A DNA stretch of 64,000 bases from Ampullaceana balthica (Eukaryota; Mollusca; Gastropoda; Lymnaeidae). Both the position numbers and the translations under genes were made by a program. The stretch covers positions 237,877 to 301,876 of the forward strand of contig CALYLW010000743.1 of the NCBI GenBank assembly GCA_944989445.1, read 5' to 3'. The notes beneath the pieces were generated by a model. That model was not told the DNA's origin. It saw only the letters and a program-made list of their open reading frames with translations, and did not search any database. This document shows, in pieces, positions 44,828 through 57,139 of the stretch; position 1 is the first letter of the stretch; the number at the start of each line of letters is the position of its first letter.

Positions 44828-46104
44828 TTAAGAACACTAAAACAATATTTTATATGTTAACAATATATTATAGTCTATGCTTGCCAATAAGAGAAATAAA
44901 TACGTTTCCAAATGTCAATCTATGAATTTTAATCTCTAGTGCATCTTTTTGTGCCAAGTTTAACAATGTTCTATTTCTTGTTGTTTTCTTCCATCTCATT
45001 CTAGCCAATCAAAAAATCTATCTATCCATCCATCCATCCATCCATCCATCCATCCATCCATCCATCCATCCTTCCATCCATCCATCCATCCATCCATCCA
45101 TCCATCCAACCATCCATCATTCCATCCATCCATCCATCCATCTATCCATCTATCCACCCATTCACCCACCCATCCACACACCAATCCATCCATCCATCCA
45201 TCCATCCATCCATCCATCCATCTTCCATCCATCCATCCATCCATCTACCCACCCACCCATCCTCCCATCCACCCACCCATCCATCCACCCATCCATCCAT
45301 CCATCTTTCCATCCATCCATCCATCCATCCATCCACCCACCCATCCAACCATCCAACCACCCATCCACACATCCATTCATCCATACATCCATTTATCCAC
45401 CCATACAACCATATACCCATCCATCCCTTCATCCATCCATCCATTAATCCATCCATCCATCCATCAATCCATCCATTTATCCATCCATCAATCCTTCCAT
45501 CGATTTATCCATTCATCCATCAATCCATCGATCGATCCATCCATTGATCGATTCATCCATCGATCGATCCATCCATCGGTCAATCTATCCATGCATCCAT
45601 CGATCAAACCATCAATCGATTCATCCATACATCGATCCATCCATCCATCGATCCATCCATCCATCCATCAATCGATCGATCCATCCATCCATCCATCCAT
45701 CCATCCATCCATCCATCCATCAATCCATCCATTTATCCAACCATCCATCCATCGATCCATCCATCCATCGATCCATCCATCCATCGATCCATCCATCCAA
45801 CCATCCATCGGTCGATCCATCCATTGATCGATCCATCCATCGATCGATCCATCCATCCATCCATCCATCCATCCATCCATCGATCGATCCATCCATCCAT
45901 CCATTAAGAACACTAAAACAATATTTAATATGTTAACAATATATTTTAGTCTATGCTTGCCAATAAGAGAAATAAATACGTTTCCAAATGTCAATCTATG
46001 AATTTTTATCTCTAGTGCATCTTTTTGTGCCAAGTTTAAAAATGTTTATTTCTTGTTGTTTTCTTCCATCACATTCTAGCCAACCAAAAAATATATCTAT
46101 CCAT
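44828..46104. repeat. Tandem duplication of 190 bp intron plus CATC array
   Basis: 44,828-45,026 (TTAAGAACACTAAAACAATA to ccaatcaaaaaatctatc) is repeated almost exactly at 45,904-46,104. Each copy is followed by CATC repeats. The unit is therefore about 1.08 kb: unique intron sequence plus array. Confidence 0.93.
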
Positions 46105-49100
46105 CCATCCTTCCATCCATCCATCCATCCATCCATACATCAATCCATCAATGCATCCATCAATCCATCCATCCATCCACCCACCCACCCACCCACCCAC
46201 CCATCCAAACACACACCCACCCACCCATCCACCCATCCATCCATCCATCCATCCATCCATCCATCCATCCATCCATCCATCCATCCATTCATCCAACCAT
46301 CCATCCATCCATCCATCCATCCATCCATCAATTCATCCATTCATCCATCCATCCATCCACCCACCCACCCATCCACCCACCCATCCATCCACCCATCAGA
46401 CCATCTATCCATCTTTCCATCCATCCATCCATCCCTCCATCCATCCACCCAACCATTTATCCATCCCTCCACCCATCCATCCATCCACCCATCCATTCAT
46501 CCATCCATTCATCCATCTATCCACCCATCCAACCATATACCCATCCATCCCTTCATCCATCCATCTATCCATCCACCCATCCTTCCATCAATTTATCCAT
46601 CCATCCATCCATCCATCGATCCATACAACCATCCATCCATCCATCCATCCATCCATCCATCGATCGATCCATCCATCGATCGATCCATCCATCGATCGAT
46701 CCATCCATCGATCGATCCATCCATCGGTCAATCTATCCATGCATCAATCGAACAAACCATCCAACGGTTCATCCATCCATCGATCCATCCATCCATCGAT
46801 CCATCCATCCATCCATCAATCGATCGATCGATCCATCCATCCATCCATCCATCCATCAATCCATCTATCCATCCATTTATCCAACCATCCATCCATCCAT
46901 CCATCGATCCATCAATCAATCGATCCATCCATCCATCCATTCATCGATCGATCCATCCATCGATCGGTCCATCCATCGATCGATCCATCTATCCATCCAT
47001 CCATCCATCGATCGATCCATCCATCAATCCATCATCCATCCATCAATCCATCCATCCATCCATCCATCAAACTTCCCATCCACCCACCCATCCACCCATC
47101 CATCCATCCAACCATCCATCCACCTACACAACCATCCACCCATCCACCCATCCATCCATCCAACCATCCATCCACCCACGCAACCATCCACCCACCCACC
47201 CATCCACCCATCCATCCATCCATCCATCTAGCCATCCACCTACCCATTCACCCACCCACCAACCCGCCCAATCCCAACCCACCCACCCACCCATCCATCG
47301 ATCGATCCATCCATCGGTTAATCTATCCATCCATCCATCGATCAAACCATCCATCGATCCATCCATCAATACATCAATAGATCAATCCATCTATCCATCC
47401 ATCCATCCATCCATCCATCTATCCATTCATTCATTCATCAATCCATCTATCCATCCATACATCCATCCATCCAACAATCCATCCATCCATCCATCCTTCG
47501 ATCAATAGATCCATCGATCCATCCATTTATCCATCCATCTATAGATCGATCCATCCATCCATTAATCGATCCATCCATCGATCGATCAATCGATCGATCA
47601 ATCCATCCATCGATCGATCCATCCATCGATCCATTTATTCATCCATCCTTCCATCCTTCCATCCATCCATCCATCCATCCACCCACCCACCCACCCACCC
47701 ACCCATCCATGCATCCATCCATCCATCCATTTTTCGATCCATCCATCCATCCAACTATCCTTCCATCCATCCATCAATCCATCGATCGATCCATCCATCG
47801 ATCGATCCAACCATCGATCGATCCATATATCGATCGATCCATCCATCGATCGATCCATCCATTGATCGATCCATCCCTGATTGATCTATCCATCGATCGA
47901 TCCATCCATCGATCAATCCATCCATCGATCGATCCATCCATCGATCGATTCATCCACCGATCGATCCATCCATCAATCGATCGATCCATCCATCCATACA
48001 TCCATCCATCAATCCATCCACCCACCCACCCACCCATCCATCCATCCATCCATCCATCCTTCCGTCCATCCATCCATCCATCCATCCATCCATCCCTCCA
48101 TCCATCCATTCATCCATCCATCAACTCATCCATCCACCGAACCACCCATCCAACCATCGATCCATCTATCCATCGATCCATCCATCGATCAAACCAACAA
48201 TTGATCCATCCATCCATCCATCGATCCATCCATCCATCGATACATTCATCCATCGATCCATCCATCCATCGATCCATCCATCCATCGATCCATCCATCCA
48301 TCCATCTATCCATCCATACATCGATCCATCCATCCATCCATCCATCCATCGATCGATCCATCTATCGATCGATCCATCCATCGATCGAACCATCCATCGA
48401 TTGATCCATCCGTCCATCCATCGATCAAACCATCCATCGATCCATCCATCCATCGATCCATCCATCCATCGATCCATCCATCCATCGATCCATCCATCCA
48501 TACATCGATCGATCCATCCATCCATCCATCCTTCCAACCATCCATCGATCCATCGATCCATCCATCCTTCCATGGATCAATACATTCATCGTTCGATCCA
48601 TCCATCGATCGATCCATCCATTGATCGATCCATCCATCGATCGATCCATCCATCGATCGATTCATCTATCCATCCATCCATCCATCCATCCATTCATCCA
48701 TCAATCCATATATCCATCCATACATCCATCCATCCAACAATCCATCCATCCATCCATCGATCCATAGATCCATCGATCCATCCATTTATCCATCCATCGA
48801 TCGATCGATCCATCCATCCATCGATCGATTCATCCATCGATCGATCCATCCATCCATCCATCCATCCATCGATCAATCTTTGCATCGATCCATCCAACCA
48901 TCGATCGATCCATCTTTCGATCGATCCATTTATTGATCGATCCATCAATCGATCGATCCATCGATCGATCCATCCATCGATCGATCCATCCATCGATCGA
49001 TCCATCCATCGATCGATCCATCCATCGTTCGATCCATCCATCGATCGATCCATCAACCGATCGATCCATCTATCGATCGATCCATCCATCGATCGATCCA

Positions 49101-50880
49101 TTCATCGATCGATCAATCGATCGATCGATCCATCCATCGATCGATCCATCCATCGATCCATCAATCCATCCATCCATCCATCCATCCATCCATCCATCCA
49201 TACATCCTTTCATCTATCCTTCCATCCTTCCATCCATCCATCCATCCATCCACCCACCCACCCATCCATCCATCTAACCATTTTTCGATCCATCCATCCA
49301 TCAATCCAACTATCCTTCCATCCATCCATCCATCCATCGATCGATCCATCCATCGATCGATCCAACCATCGATCGATCCATCCATCGATCGATCCATCCG
49401 TCGATCGATCCATCCATCGATTGATCTATCCATCGATCGACCAATCCATCGATCAATCCATCCATCGATCGATCCATTATTTGATCGATCCATCCACCGA
49501 TCGATCCATCCATCATTCGATCGATCCATTCATCCATCCATCCATCCATCCATCCATACATCCACCCATCCATCCATCCATCCATCCATCCTTCCGTCCA
49601 TCCATCCATCCATCCATCCATCCCTCCATCCATCCATTCATCCATCCATCCACTCATCCATCCACCCAACCACCCATCCATCCATCCATCCATCCATCCA
49701 CCCATCCATCTATCCATCCATCCAACCATCGATCAATCCAACCATCGATCCATCTATCCATCGATCCATCCATCCATCGATTAAACCATCGATTAAACAA
49801 ACAATTGATCCATCCATCCATCCATCGATCCATCCATCCATCGATCCATCCATCCATCTATCCATCCTTCCATCGATCCATCCATCCATCCATCCATCCA
49901 TCCATCCATCGATCCATCCATCCATCCATCCATCCATCCATCCATCGATTGATCCATCCATCCATCCATCGATCAAACAATCCATCGATCCATCCATCCA
50001 TCGATCCATCCATCCATACATCGATCGATCCATCCATCCATCCTTCCATCCATCCAACGATCCATCGATCCATCCATCCTTCCATGGATCAATCCATCCA
50101 TCATTCGATCCATCCATCGATCGATCCATCCATTGATCGATCCATCCATCGATCGATCCATCCATCGATCGATCCATCCATCGATCGATCCATCCATCGA
50201 TGGATCCATCCATCGATCCATCCATCCTTCCATGGATCAATCCATCCATCGTTCGATCCATCCATCGATCGATCCATCCATTGATCGATCCATCCATCGA
50301 TCGATCCATCTATCGATCGATCCATCCATCAATCCATCCACCCACCCACCAATCCATCCGTCCATCTATCCATCCATCCATCCCTCCATTCATCCATCAA
50401 TCCACTCATCCATCCACCCAAACACCCATCCATCCATCCATCGATCGATCCATCCATCGATCAATCGATCCATCCATCCATCCATCCATTTCATTCTTCC
50501 GTCCTTCCATCCATTTATCCATCCACCCATCCACCCACCCATCCATCGATCCATCCATCCATCCCTTCATCCATCCATCCATCCATCAATCCATCCAACC
50601 ATCCTTCCATCCATCCATCCATCCAAGGATTCATCCATCCATCGATCCATCCATCCATCCATCGATCGATCCATCCATCCATCCATCCATCAATCCATCA
50701 ATCCATCCACCCATCCATCCATCCACCCAATTATCCATCCAGCCACCCATCCATCCATCCATCCACCCACCAACCCACCAAGCCAACCACCAACCCAACC
50801 ATCCATCCATCCATCCATCCATTCAACCAACCATCCATCCAACCATCCATCCATCCATCCATTTATCTATCTATCTATCT
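45017..50880 (+). repeat. 5.9-kb CATC satellite with CGAT higher-order units, intron of copy B
   Basis: CCAT tetramers with CACC, CGAT, CAAT and CTTC variants, interrupted only by 45,905-46,104. From about 45,480 on, the tetramers form a longer unit (CCATCCATCGATCGAT and multiples), densest at 47,560-48,000, 48,580-49,150 and 49,330-50,320. The plus strand lacks stops in all frames over long spans, which produces spurious frames of PSIH / MDGW repeats up to 627 codons; these are not genes. It ends in CTAT units like the array of copy A. Confidence 0.96.
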
Positions 50881-51163
50881 GTATATCTATCCATCTATCA
50901 ATTTATTGTTTTTAAATTATTGTCGAAGCGATGCAGTAAAACTTATCCATAATATGTTGGTTGTTTAGAACTCATAAAGTTATTTTAAACAACAATCTAT
51001 TTATTTTTGTAAATGTACAGCTATTTCTTACTTACGAGAAATGCAAGTTGCGACCATTAGATTTTACCATTCAATAGCCATTATTCTCGCATATTTTTGA
51101 TTTTGTTGTGCCTATATTTCATAAATGAGCCTTACTCGTTTTATAATAGTTCTACGTAGAAAG

Positions 51164-51787
51164 CTATGGAGGATTAGGGGGGGGGGTTGCTGAAAGGCTA
51201 AAGCCAGGGGCCCCCGATGATTTATGGGCCCCCAATTTAAGTATATTTTATAATAAAGGTGGACAAATGTTTGCATGAAACCGTAAAAATATCATAAATT
51301 AAATAAGATAATAAAATCGCATCTATCAATCTTATTGTTATCGTTATACGGACCAGATAGCTTTAATAATCTAAAAATTTAATTTGATACGCTAAATAAT
51401 TGAAAAAAATAATAAATACTATTTATATCTTTTAAATATTCCAATTATACGGGATCTGCTGTTCTTGTGGTACCGTGTTGGCCAGTAGCGCTAGCGGTGC
51501 CATGTTCCATTCTTTGCGGTGGAATATATATTTTTTCATTTGTCTTTTTTTTAAACATCTTTTTACACTCAGTTTTAGGATACCGGCAAACAGTTATTTC
51601 TTCGTGTTCGGTTCTTTGATGACTTTAATCCCGTAGTACAGACACATTATGAGCAAGGGACCAATGGACTATTTAGTAAAAAAGTAACATACTGCTAGTA
51701 ATCATTTTATTTAAAGAGACGCTGGCTGGATAGGGACCCAGTTTGAATTGCAGACAGGGACCCCCTTGCAGTCTTAATCCGCCCCTG
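51164..51787. mobile_element. hAT-type element in the intron of copy B
   Basis: Flanked by GTAGAAAG at 51,156-51,163 and 51,788-51,795. The ends CTATGGAGGATTAGG and CTTAATCCGCCCCTG are imperfect inverted repeats; inside are GGGGCCCCCGATGATTTATGGGCCCCC-type blocks. The paralogous place in copy A (23,276-23,300, tctacgtataaaataatgct) lacks it. No transposase was found. Confidence 0.88.
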
Positions 51788-51975
51788 GTAGAAAGTGATG
51801 CTTCATAAAAAATAAAACGTAATTCATTGATGCAATTAAACAGTTTAAATTATTTTATAGCATCAATTTACATTACTGTACATATGGCAAATTAAATATA
51901 CTATTTAATCGAGTTACTACTGGTCTTTCGGAACCGAATGTGGTCTGAATCGAAATATTTGCTGCACTGACTTAC

Positions 51976-52314
51976 CTGGCATAATAATAAAGGAGTAGTT
52001 TAAATTTGGACTAAGTCCGTTGTCTATCGTTAAGATGTATTCAGTAAAGTCGTCCTCATCAGTAACTTGTATGGTTAGGTTGACTTTGGTTTTGTCCAGC
52101 CCGTCGCTAGTTAGATACATCAGGTAACGATCAGCCTCATAAAATGACTCAGCGACATTTCTAAAGCTGAATGATTTACCGCCGTTCTTGAACAATGTAA
52201 AGACTTTTGGTGGTGGGTCACTGTCAATTCCCAGTTTAACTGACACAGTCCCGTTCATGTTTGTTTTTAGAATGAGCGCTTCTGCTGCGATATCTACAGT
52301 TAGTTGTGGAGGTC
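51976..52314 (-). CDS. Receptor copy B, membrane-proximal Ig-like exon
   Basis: 339 bp, phase 1-1, acceptor atgtag, donor G|GTAAGT. GPPQLTVDIAAEALI, NMNGTVSVKLGIDSDPPPKV, FTLFKNGGKSFSFRNVAESF, YLMYLTSDGLDKTKVNLTI, NLNYSFIIMPG. Compared with 23,469-23,807 most changes are single residues and the frame is intact. There are no cysteines, so it is a disulfide-free Ig-like domain if the fold is right. Several sequons (NLTI, NYS) suggest it is extracellular. It splices in frame to the transmembrane exon 7.3 kb away. Confidence 0.85.
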
Positions 52315-52647
52315 CTACATAGTTAATAATAAAATATTCATGTGTTATAATCGAATTTTCAAAAAAAAATATTTTTTAAATCAGTCATTTCCACTTTAAA
52401 TGTTTAATTTAAATACACGGAGACGTAAAAAAGGAAGTCCTCAAGTGTCTTATTGCAAATATCAAATAATGAAAAAGATTAACCATTGAATTGCTGGATA
52501 TAGAGATTTGTATTTTAATATCAAACTCAAATAAAATTGGCTGACTAGTCAATCTTTACTTATGTAAAGGTGTTCAATGTTATTGCCATTTTATTTTTAA
52601 AGTCAGGTTAATCTATGGCCTAGCTATAAACAAATTTTATTTGGGGG

Positions 52648-52937
52648 GGATGCGATGGTCGAGTGGCAGCGCACTGGACTGCCGTACCGATGGTCACGGG
52701 TTCGAATCCGTGTGAAGGCAAGGGCTTGTTCCCGGGGCCTAGGGCGTCCCTGAGTCACCCAGCTCTGAATGGGTACCTAACTACATGTAGGCGGCTGGGT
52801 AATGCGTGGAACCCACAAAGCCGTGGCCTGTGAACGCTGCATCACTTGCAAACAGATCGTATGTCATGGTCTGTGGACGCAACTATCTTCTGCATAGAAG
52901 TAGCGTCTGTATAGATAAGATAAGATAAGATTTAATG
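52648..52937 (+). mobile_element. tRNA-derived SINE, family 1, copy 2
   Basis: The best-preserved copy: A-box-like TGGTCGAGTGGC, B box GGTTCGAATCC, body as at 12,136, tail (AAGAT)n at 52,915-52,934. Confidence 0.93.
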
Positions 52938-54150
52938 ATTTATAAAGATAAATGTTTTTTAAATTGATATAAAATTATTTTAATTAGTAAACGTAACTCA
53001 TTTATATTTCACATACTCAGTAAGACAACAAAGTTCGTAAAAAGCATCGATCCTTTCTAAGCGTTACTTAGAATTGTTGTTAATAATCCAATAAGGATTT
53101 AAATAACATGGGAAATTCATCAATACAAAATATCAATTTACTCTACTTTACATTGAAACTCAAACATTCGCATCACGAAATTAATCTTAATTTAATGGGA
53201 GTGGGTGCGACCCTCGGTTGGTAATTAGACCACAATTTTTATTTTTACCTTAATCATTCAATTTGGGGACTGTCTATAAAAAATAGTTATTTAAGCTATA
53301 TTATTTTTTTAAAAAGTATTTAGTTTTGTCTCTATTTTAAGTGTTAATGTGTTCTTTTTTTAATTCCTTATATTAACTTCTTGTCGTGGTCCCGTCCATC
53401 AGTGGAAAAACAAAAGTAAAAAAAATGACACACTTTCCATGATCCTATGGAGCATTAATTTTGCATATAAACTTGTGTCATTTAAGAATGCATTGGATCA
53501 AAAGTTCAGAATGTACCGTAATTAAATTAATAAAATGTTGGTTTATCTCTATATATCTCTATGCAAAATGTGTAGTCGTCTGCAATAGTTGACCTCCACT
53601 GGTCACTGGAGGTTCACTTCAGCCCTCGATGTCACAAAGGTCTTTCGCGCAGTGTGTATTATATTGAACATAATCATTACTTTTAGTTAAGTCTCATATA
53701 TAAGGGATTTATAGTCAAACACTTTGTTTTTCCGTACTTTTTTTTCTTTTTTATATATAATGATTATAGTATCGATAGTATAGCTCAAGATAGACAAATA
53801 TGGATATTGCTGATTGGTACTCCAAACGACCGTAACTCGGGTTTCGTGTGGGAAAATGAAAAGGAAATATATATATATATTTATCATTTTGACATTCTTT
53901 TATCGACTTTTTCTTAATAACTTGCCTATCGGATTATACAATAACATTATATGAAACAAATGTAGATTGAATATTTAATTGAAAAAACTAAATTTAATAC
54001 CAAATTAGCATGTGAAAGTGGTAGACAATAAAGAATTAGATGATGGTTCAAATATATATGTTTATCTTGAAGTATAAATAAGGAGTTTTTCCTATTTGTT
54101 CAAGTTAATGTTTTCTCTTTAGTAGAGTCAGAACAATTAAGACAAAATTT
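52938..54150. other. Intron sequence of copy B
   Basis: 53,830-54,150 is the partner of 7790-8110. 53,755-53,815 (tatagtatcgatagtatagct, gacaaatatgga) resembles 24,528-24,590. Otherwise no feature. Confidence 0.55.
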
Positions 54151-55143
54151 TGTTCATATAATTGTGTTCTCACCACCTCCAATCTGGCATTTCTGAATTC
54201 TGGTGTTTCATTCATTATTTTTTTAGAATTTCTTTTTCTTAATGTTTCCAATCGGGCAATCCTAGATTCATGCGTTTAAAGTCTTTTTTTTTCTGACACT
54301 CTTTTTCTTAAAGTCTCCAGTCTCAATTTTCTAGATTCATGCATTTCAAGTCGTCTTTGTTCTAACACTGTTTTTCTTACTGTCTCTAGTCTCTTTTTTT
54401 AGGTTCATGCGTTTCAAGTCGTCTTTGTTCTGACACTCTTTTTCTTACTGTCTCAAGTCTCTTTTTCTAGATTCATGCGTTTCAAGTCGTCTTTGTTCTG
54501 ACACTGTTTTTCTTACTGTCTCAAGTCTCTTTTTCTAGATTCATGCGTTTCAAGTCGTCTTTGTTCTGACACTGTTTTTCTTACTGTCTCCAGACTTTAT
54601 TTCTAGAATCATGCGTTTCGAGTCGCATTTGTTCTGACACTGTTTTTCTTACTGTCTCCAGGCTTTATTTCTAGAATCATGCATTTCGAGTCGCATTTGT
54701 TCTGACACTGTTTTTCTTACTGTCTCAAGTCTATTTTTTCTAGATTCATGTGTTTCCAGTCTCCTTTTTTTCAGTTTTTCAAAAGCTCTCATCCGTAGTG
54801 TTTCCAGCCAAGATTTTCTTGTTTCCAGTGCTTCTAGTATTCTTTTTCTAAAGTTCCCTTTCTTATGTCCTCCTTTCTTGATTCTTGTGTTTCTGGTATT
54901 TTTTCATTATCAAGTGTGAAACTTTCGTCATTAAATCTGTCTTTTTGTTGTTCTGAATGCTTGTTCTCCATATTGGCTGTTTCTATTATGCACAAAACTA
55001 TTGAATTGATATCCGATTTTTTAAATATTTTTATATCCTCTTTTTCAGGAGTAGAAGCCAGTATTTTATCTCTTACATCTTCCATTATTAATGACCTTTG
55101 CAGAGTCTTTTTACGACAGGGAAGATTTTCTTCAGATTGAACT
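54151..55143 (-). pseudogene. Decayed exon with 23-residue charged repeats
   Basis: On the minus strand an acceptor-like aaaag at 55,144 precedes QSEENLPCRKKTLQ, MEDVRDKILASTPEKEDIKI and KIPETQESRKEDIRKG, with a stop near 54,834. Below this a unit of about 68-70 bp repeats about seven times; its best frame is RLETVRKTVSEQR-RLETHESRK, and the last degenerate unit is ARLEVVRTQLYEQ. Units of 68 or 70 bp instead of 69 break the frame from one repeat to the next, so the array is no longer coding. It once encoded a helical, highly charged repeat region. It lies inside a long intron of copy B on the same strand; whether it was ever an exon of this gene is unknown. Confidence 0.6.
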
Positions 55144-55196
55144 TTTATTCTTTCAAGGTATATTTTGTAAAATCCTCACACATAAGAAGTAATCTA

Positions 55197-55395
55197 ATGC
55201 CGCTCTGATCTAGCGTTGGACTGCCGAACCGAGGTAGAAGAGAGTCGCGGGTTACATTATTGGTGCTGGCATGACCCCGGGGCATTTTGCTGGTCACACA
55301 ATCCCTTGCTCGTTAGTGGTGGCTAAATAAAACTTGTGAACGCTACTTCACTTGCCCCATAGTCCGTCATGGACTGGAAAGGGGTGTTAGTTAAT
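55197..55395 (+). repeat. SINE-like repeat, family 2, copy 2
   Basis: Longer partner of 1036-1215. The head GATCTAGCGTTGGACTGCC and tcgcgggttacattattgg are tRNA-like; the end is GTCCGTCATGGACTGGAAAGG. Confidence 0.7.
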
Positions 55396-56072
55396 GTAAA
55401 TGTCAATTTAAAAAAAAATGGTTTAATCCAATTTCAGATATGTTTGATCAAAGTTATAGACTTGCATGCAACACAAAACAATAACATTATAAAATTACGA
55501 GCAACAAAGCCCGTCCAAGGACGTTCCGCCACCGTTCGATTGCATGTTGTAACTCCCCTCAAACAGCCGTCTCGACTGGCATACATGTGCATCACGTCAA
55601 AAATACTATTTATTAGAGTTAAAATAAATAACTCGTAAAAACAGAGCTTTTGAACATAAATCCCAACTCGCATAACTCAAAATAAAGTCTCGGAAGAAAT
55701 ACTGCACCAAACATAATTCATTTTGAACGTCCGCGTAAACGTATTCAATATGATTGGCTGTAGGAGTCATATGTGTTTGACGGACCAATTGCTATAGATG
55801 ACCGGAAAGAAAGTACAGAAATTAGCCTTTTATGATATAGGGTTATTTTGATGGATTTCATATGATTTCATTAAAAATCTTATAATAATATTATGTGACA
55901 TAAAAATAACAACAAACTTTATATGATGAATATATATGGTGTCCAATTCCGGACATAACATATAAGTTTATTAGTGGTGGGATTTAGCGCGTCATATATA
56001 TTTCTCTCAAAGTGTAGCGGACATTTTTAAAATAAAAAAAGTTATTTATAAGTATGCTTGTACCGTAGAGTT
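55396..56072. other. Unassigned intron stretch
   Basis: No coding or repeat signal that I can name. 55,690-55,760 (ccaaacataattca, gaacgtccgcgtaaac) resembles an R1 end piece at 11,000-11,035. Confidence 0.45.
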
Positions 56073-56365
56073 ATCTTATCTTATCTTATCAATACAGACG
56101 CTCCTTCTATGCAGAAGATAATTGCGTCCACAGACCATGAGGGATGATATGTTGGCAAGTGATGCAGCTTTCACATGCCACGGCTTTGTGGGTTCCACGC
56201 ATTACCCAGCCGCCTAACTAGTGTTAGGTACCCATTCGGAGCTGGGTGACTCAGGGACGCCCTAGGCCCCGGGAACAAATCCTTTCCTTGACATGGATTC
56301 GAACCCGTGACCATCGGTACGCCATTCGAGCGCGCTGCCACTCGACCACCGCGTCCCGCGAGTTG
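56073..56365 (-). mobile_element. tRNA-derived SINE, family 1, copy 3
   Basis: Reverse orientation: (ATCTT)n tail at 56,073-56,088, body GCGTGGAACCC/GGGTTCCACGC, B box ggattcgaaccc, then ccactcgaccaccgcg. All parts match copies 1 and 2. Confidence 0.93.
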
Positions 56366-57139
56366 TATTTGAAGGAAAATTAGACAAAGTCTCCACCATG
56401 TTTTTATAATTGTGTACATATTAGATATTATATGTGATTCTTTTATTGTTCTTGAAAGCAAGCAAAATTCAAAATTATTGATAAAATAGAGACCATAATT
56501 AGAATAAACAAACATGTTTTGAATTATGAACAGAAATCGCACATAAGAGAGTTGTTTTTTTTCCGTGCGTATGAATCATTTATTTAATAAAGCCACACAT
56601 ATGACAGAAATAGAATACTAAATCTACTTAATAAATGGCTGATTGTAAGTGTTGAAGTGAGAAAACCTTACTGTGTGGTACCTAGCTGTGAAAGATAAAG
56701 ATGGCGAGAGTAGGATAAACGGCATTGGAAGGTAAAGTTCGATGGTCCAGACAGACTGAGTGTTTCTGAGTGGAGAGATGTTGTCAGTTAGCGTAGACCC
56801 CTTCAGTATTCTTTGCAAATTTTGTATGTAAAACTCTCTCACTAATTGGATTATATAATTTTTGTGTGACTTATTTGTCATATCAATAGATGGATATATA
56901 GACACTGTAAAATGCAAAAATATTTAAGTTCATTTTGTAAACTTAATAAAATCCTTAGAAAACGATGCAAATAATAGCATAAAAAATAGTAGCGACCGTG
57001 CATAGTGTCACAATTGTATTGTAATAAAGAATATATGAAAGAAAGTACATCAGTAACATTATGAAAAAAAAATAATAAAGCGTATGCATTGTTCAGTAAT
57101 TGTAAAACGAAAGTAGATGTTAATATTGTAACGAATAAT
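56366..57139. other. Unassigned intron stretch
   Basis: AT-rich, with short frames on the minus strand only. No motif was recognised. Confidence 0.45.

Noticed and set aside
45000..50900. CRISPR-like regularly spaced repeats
   Set aside because: The repeats are contiguous tetramers with no unique spacers, and the genome is clearly eukaryotic.
45544..50952. Long frames of PSIH repeats (plus strand) and MDGW repeats (minus strand), up to 627 codons
   Set aside because: They are readings of a CATC/GATG tetramer array that lacks stops in several frames at once. The array is intronic in copy B and is shared in short form with copy A.
12136..56365. tRNA genes suggested by GGTTCGAATCC boxes at three places
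   Set aside because: The box B motifs belong to 290-bp SINEs with a shared body and AAGAT tails. None folds into a proper full tRNA cloverleaf by eye.
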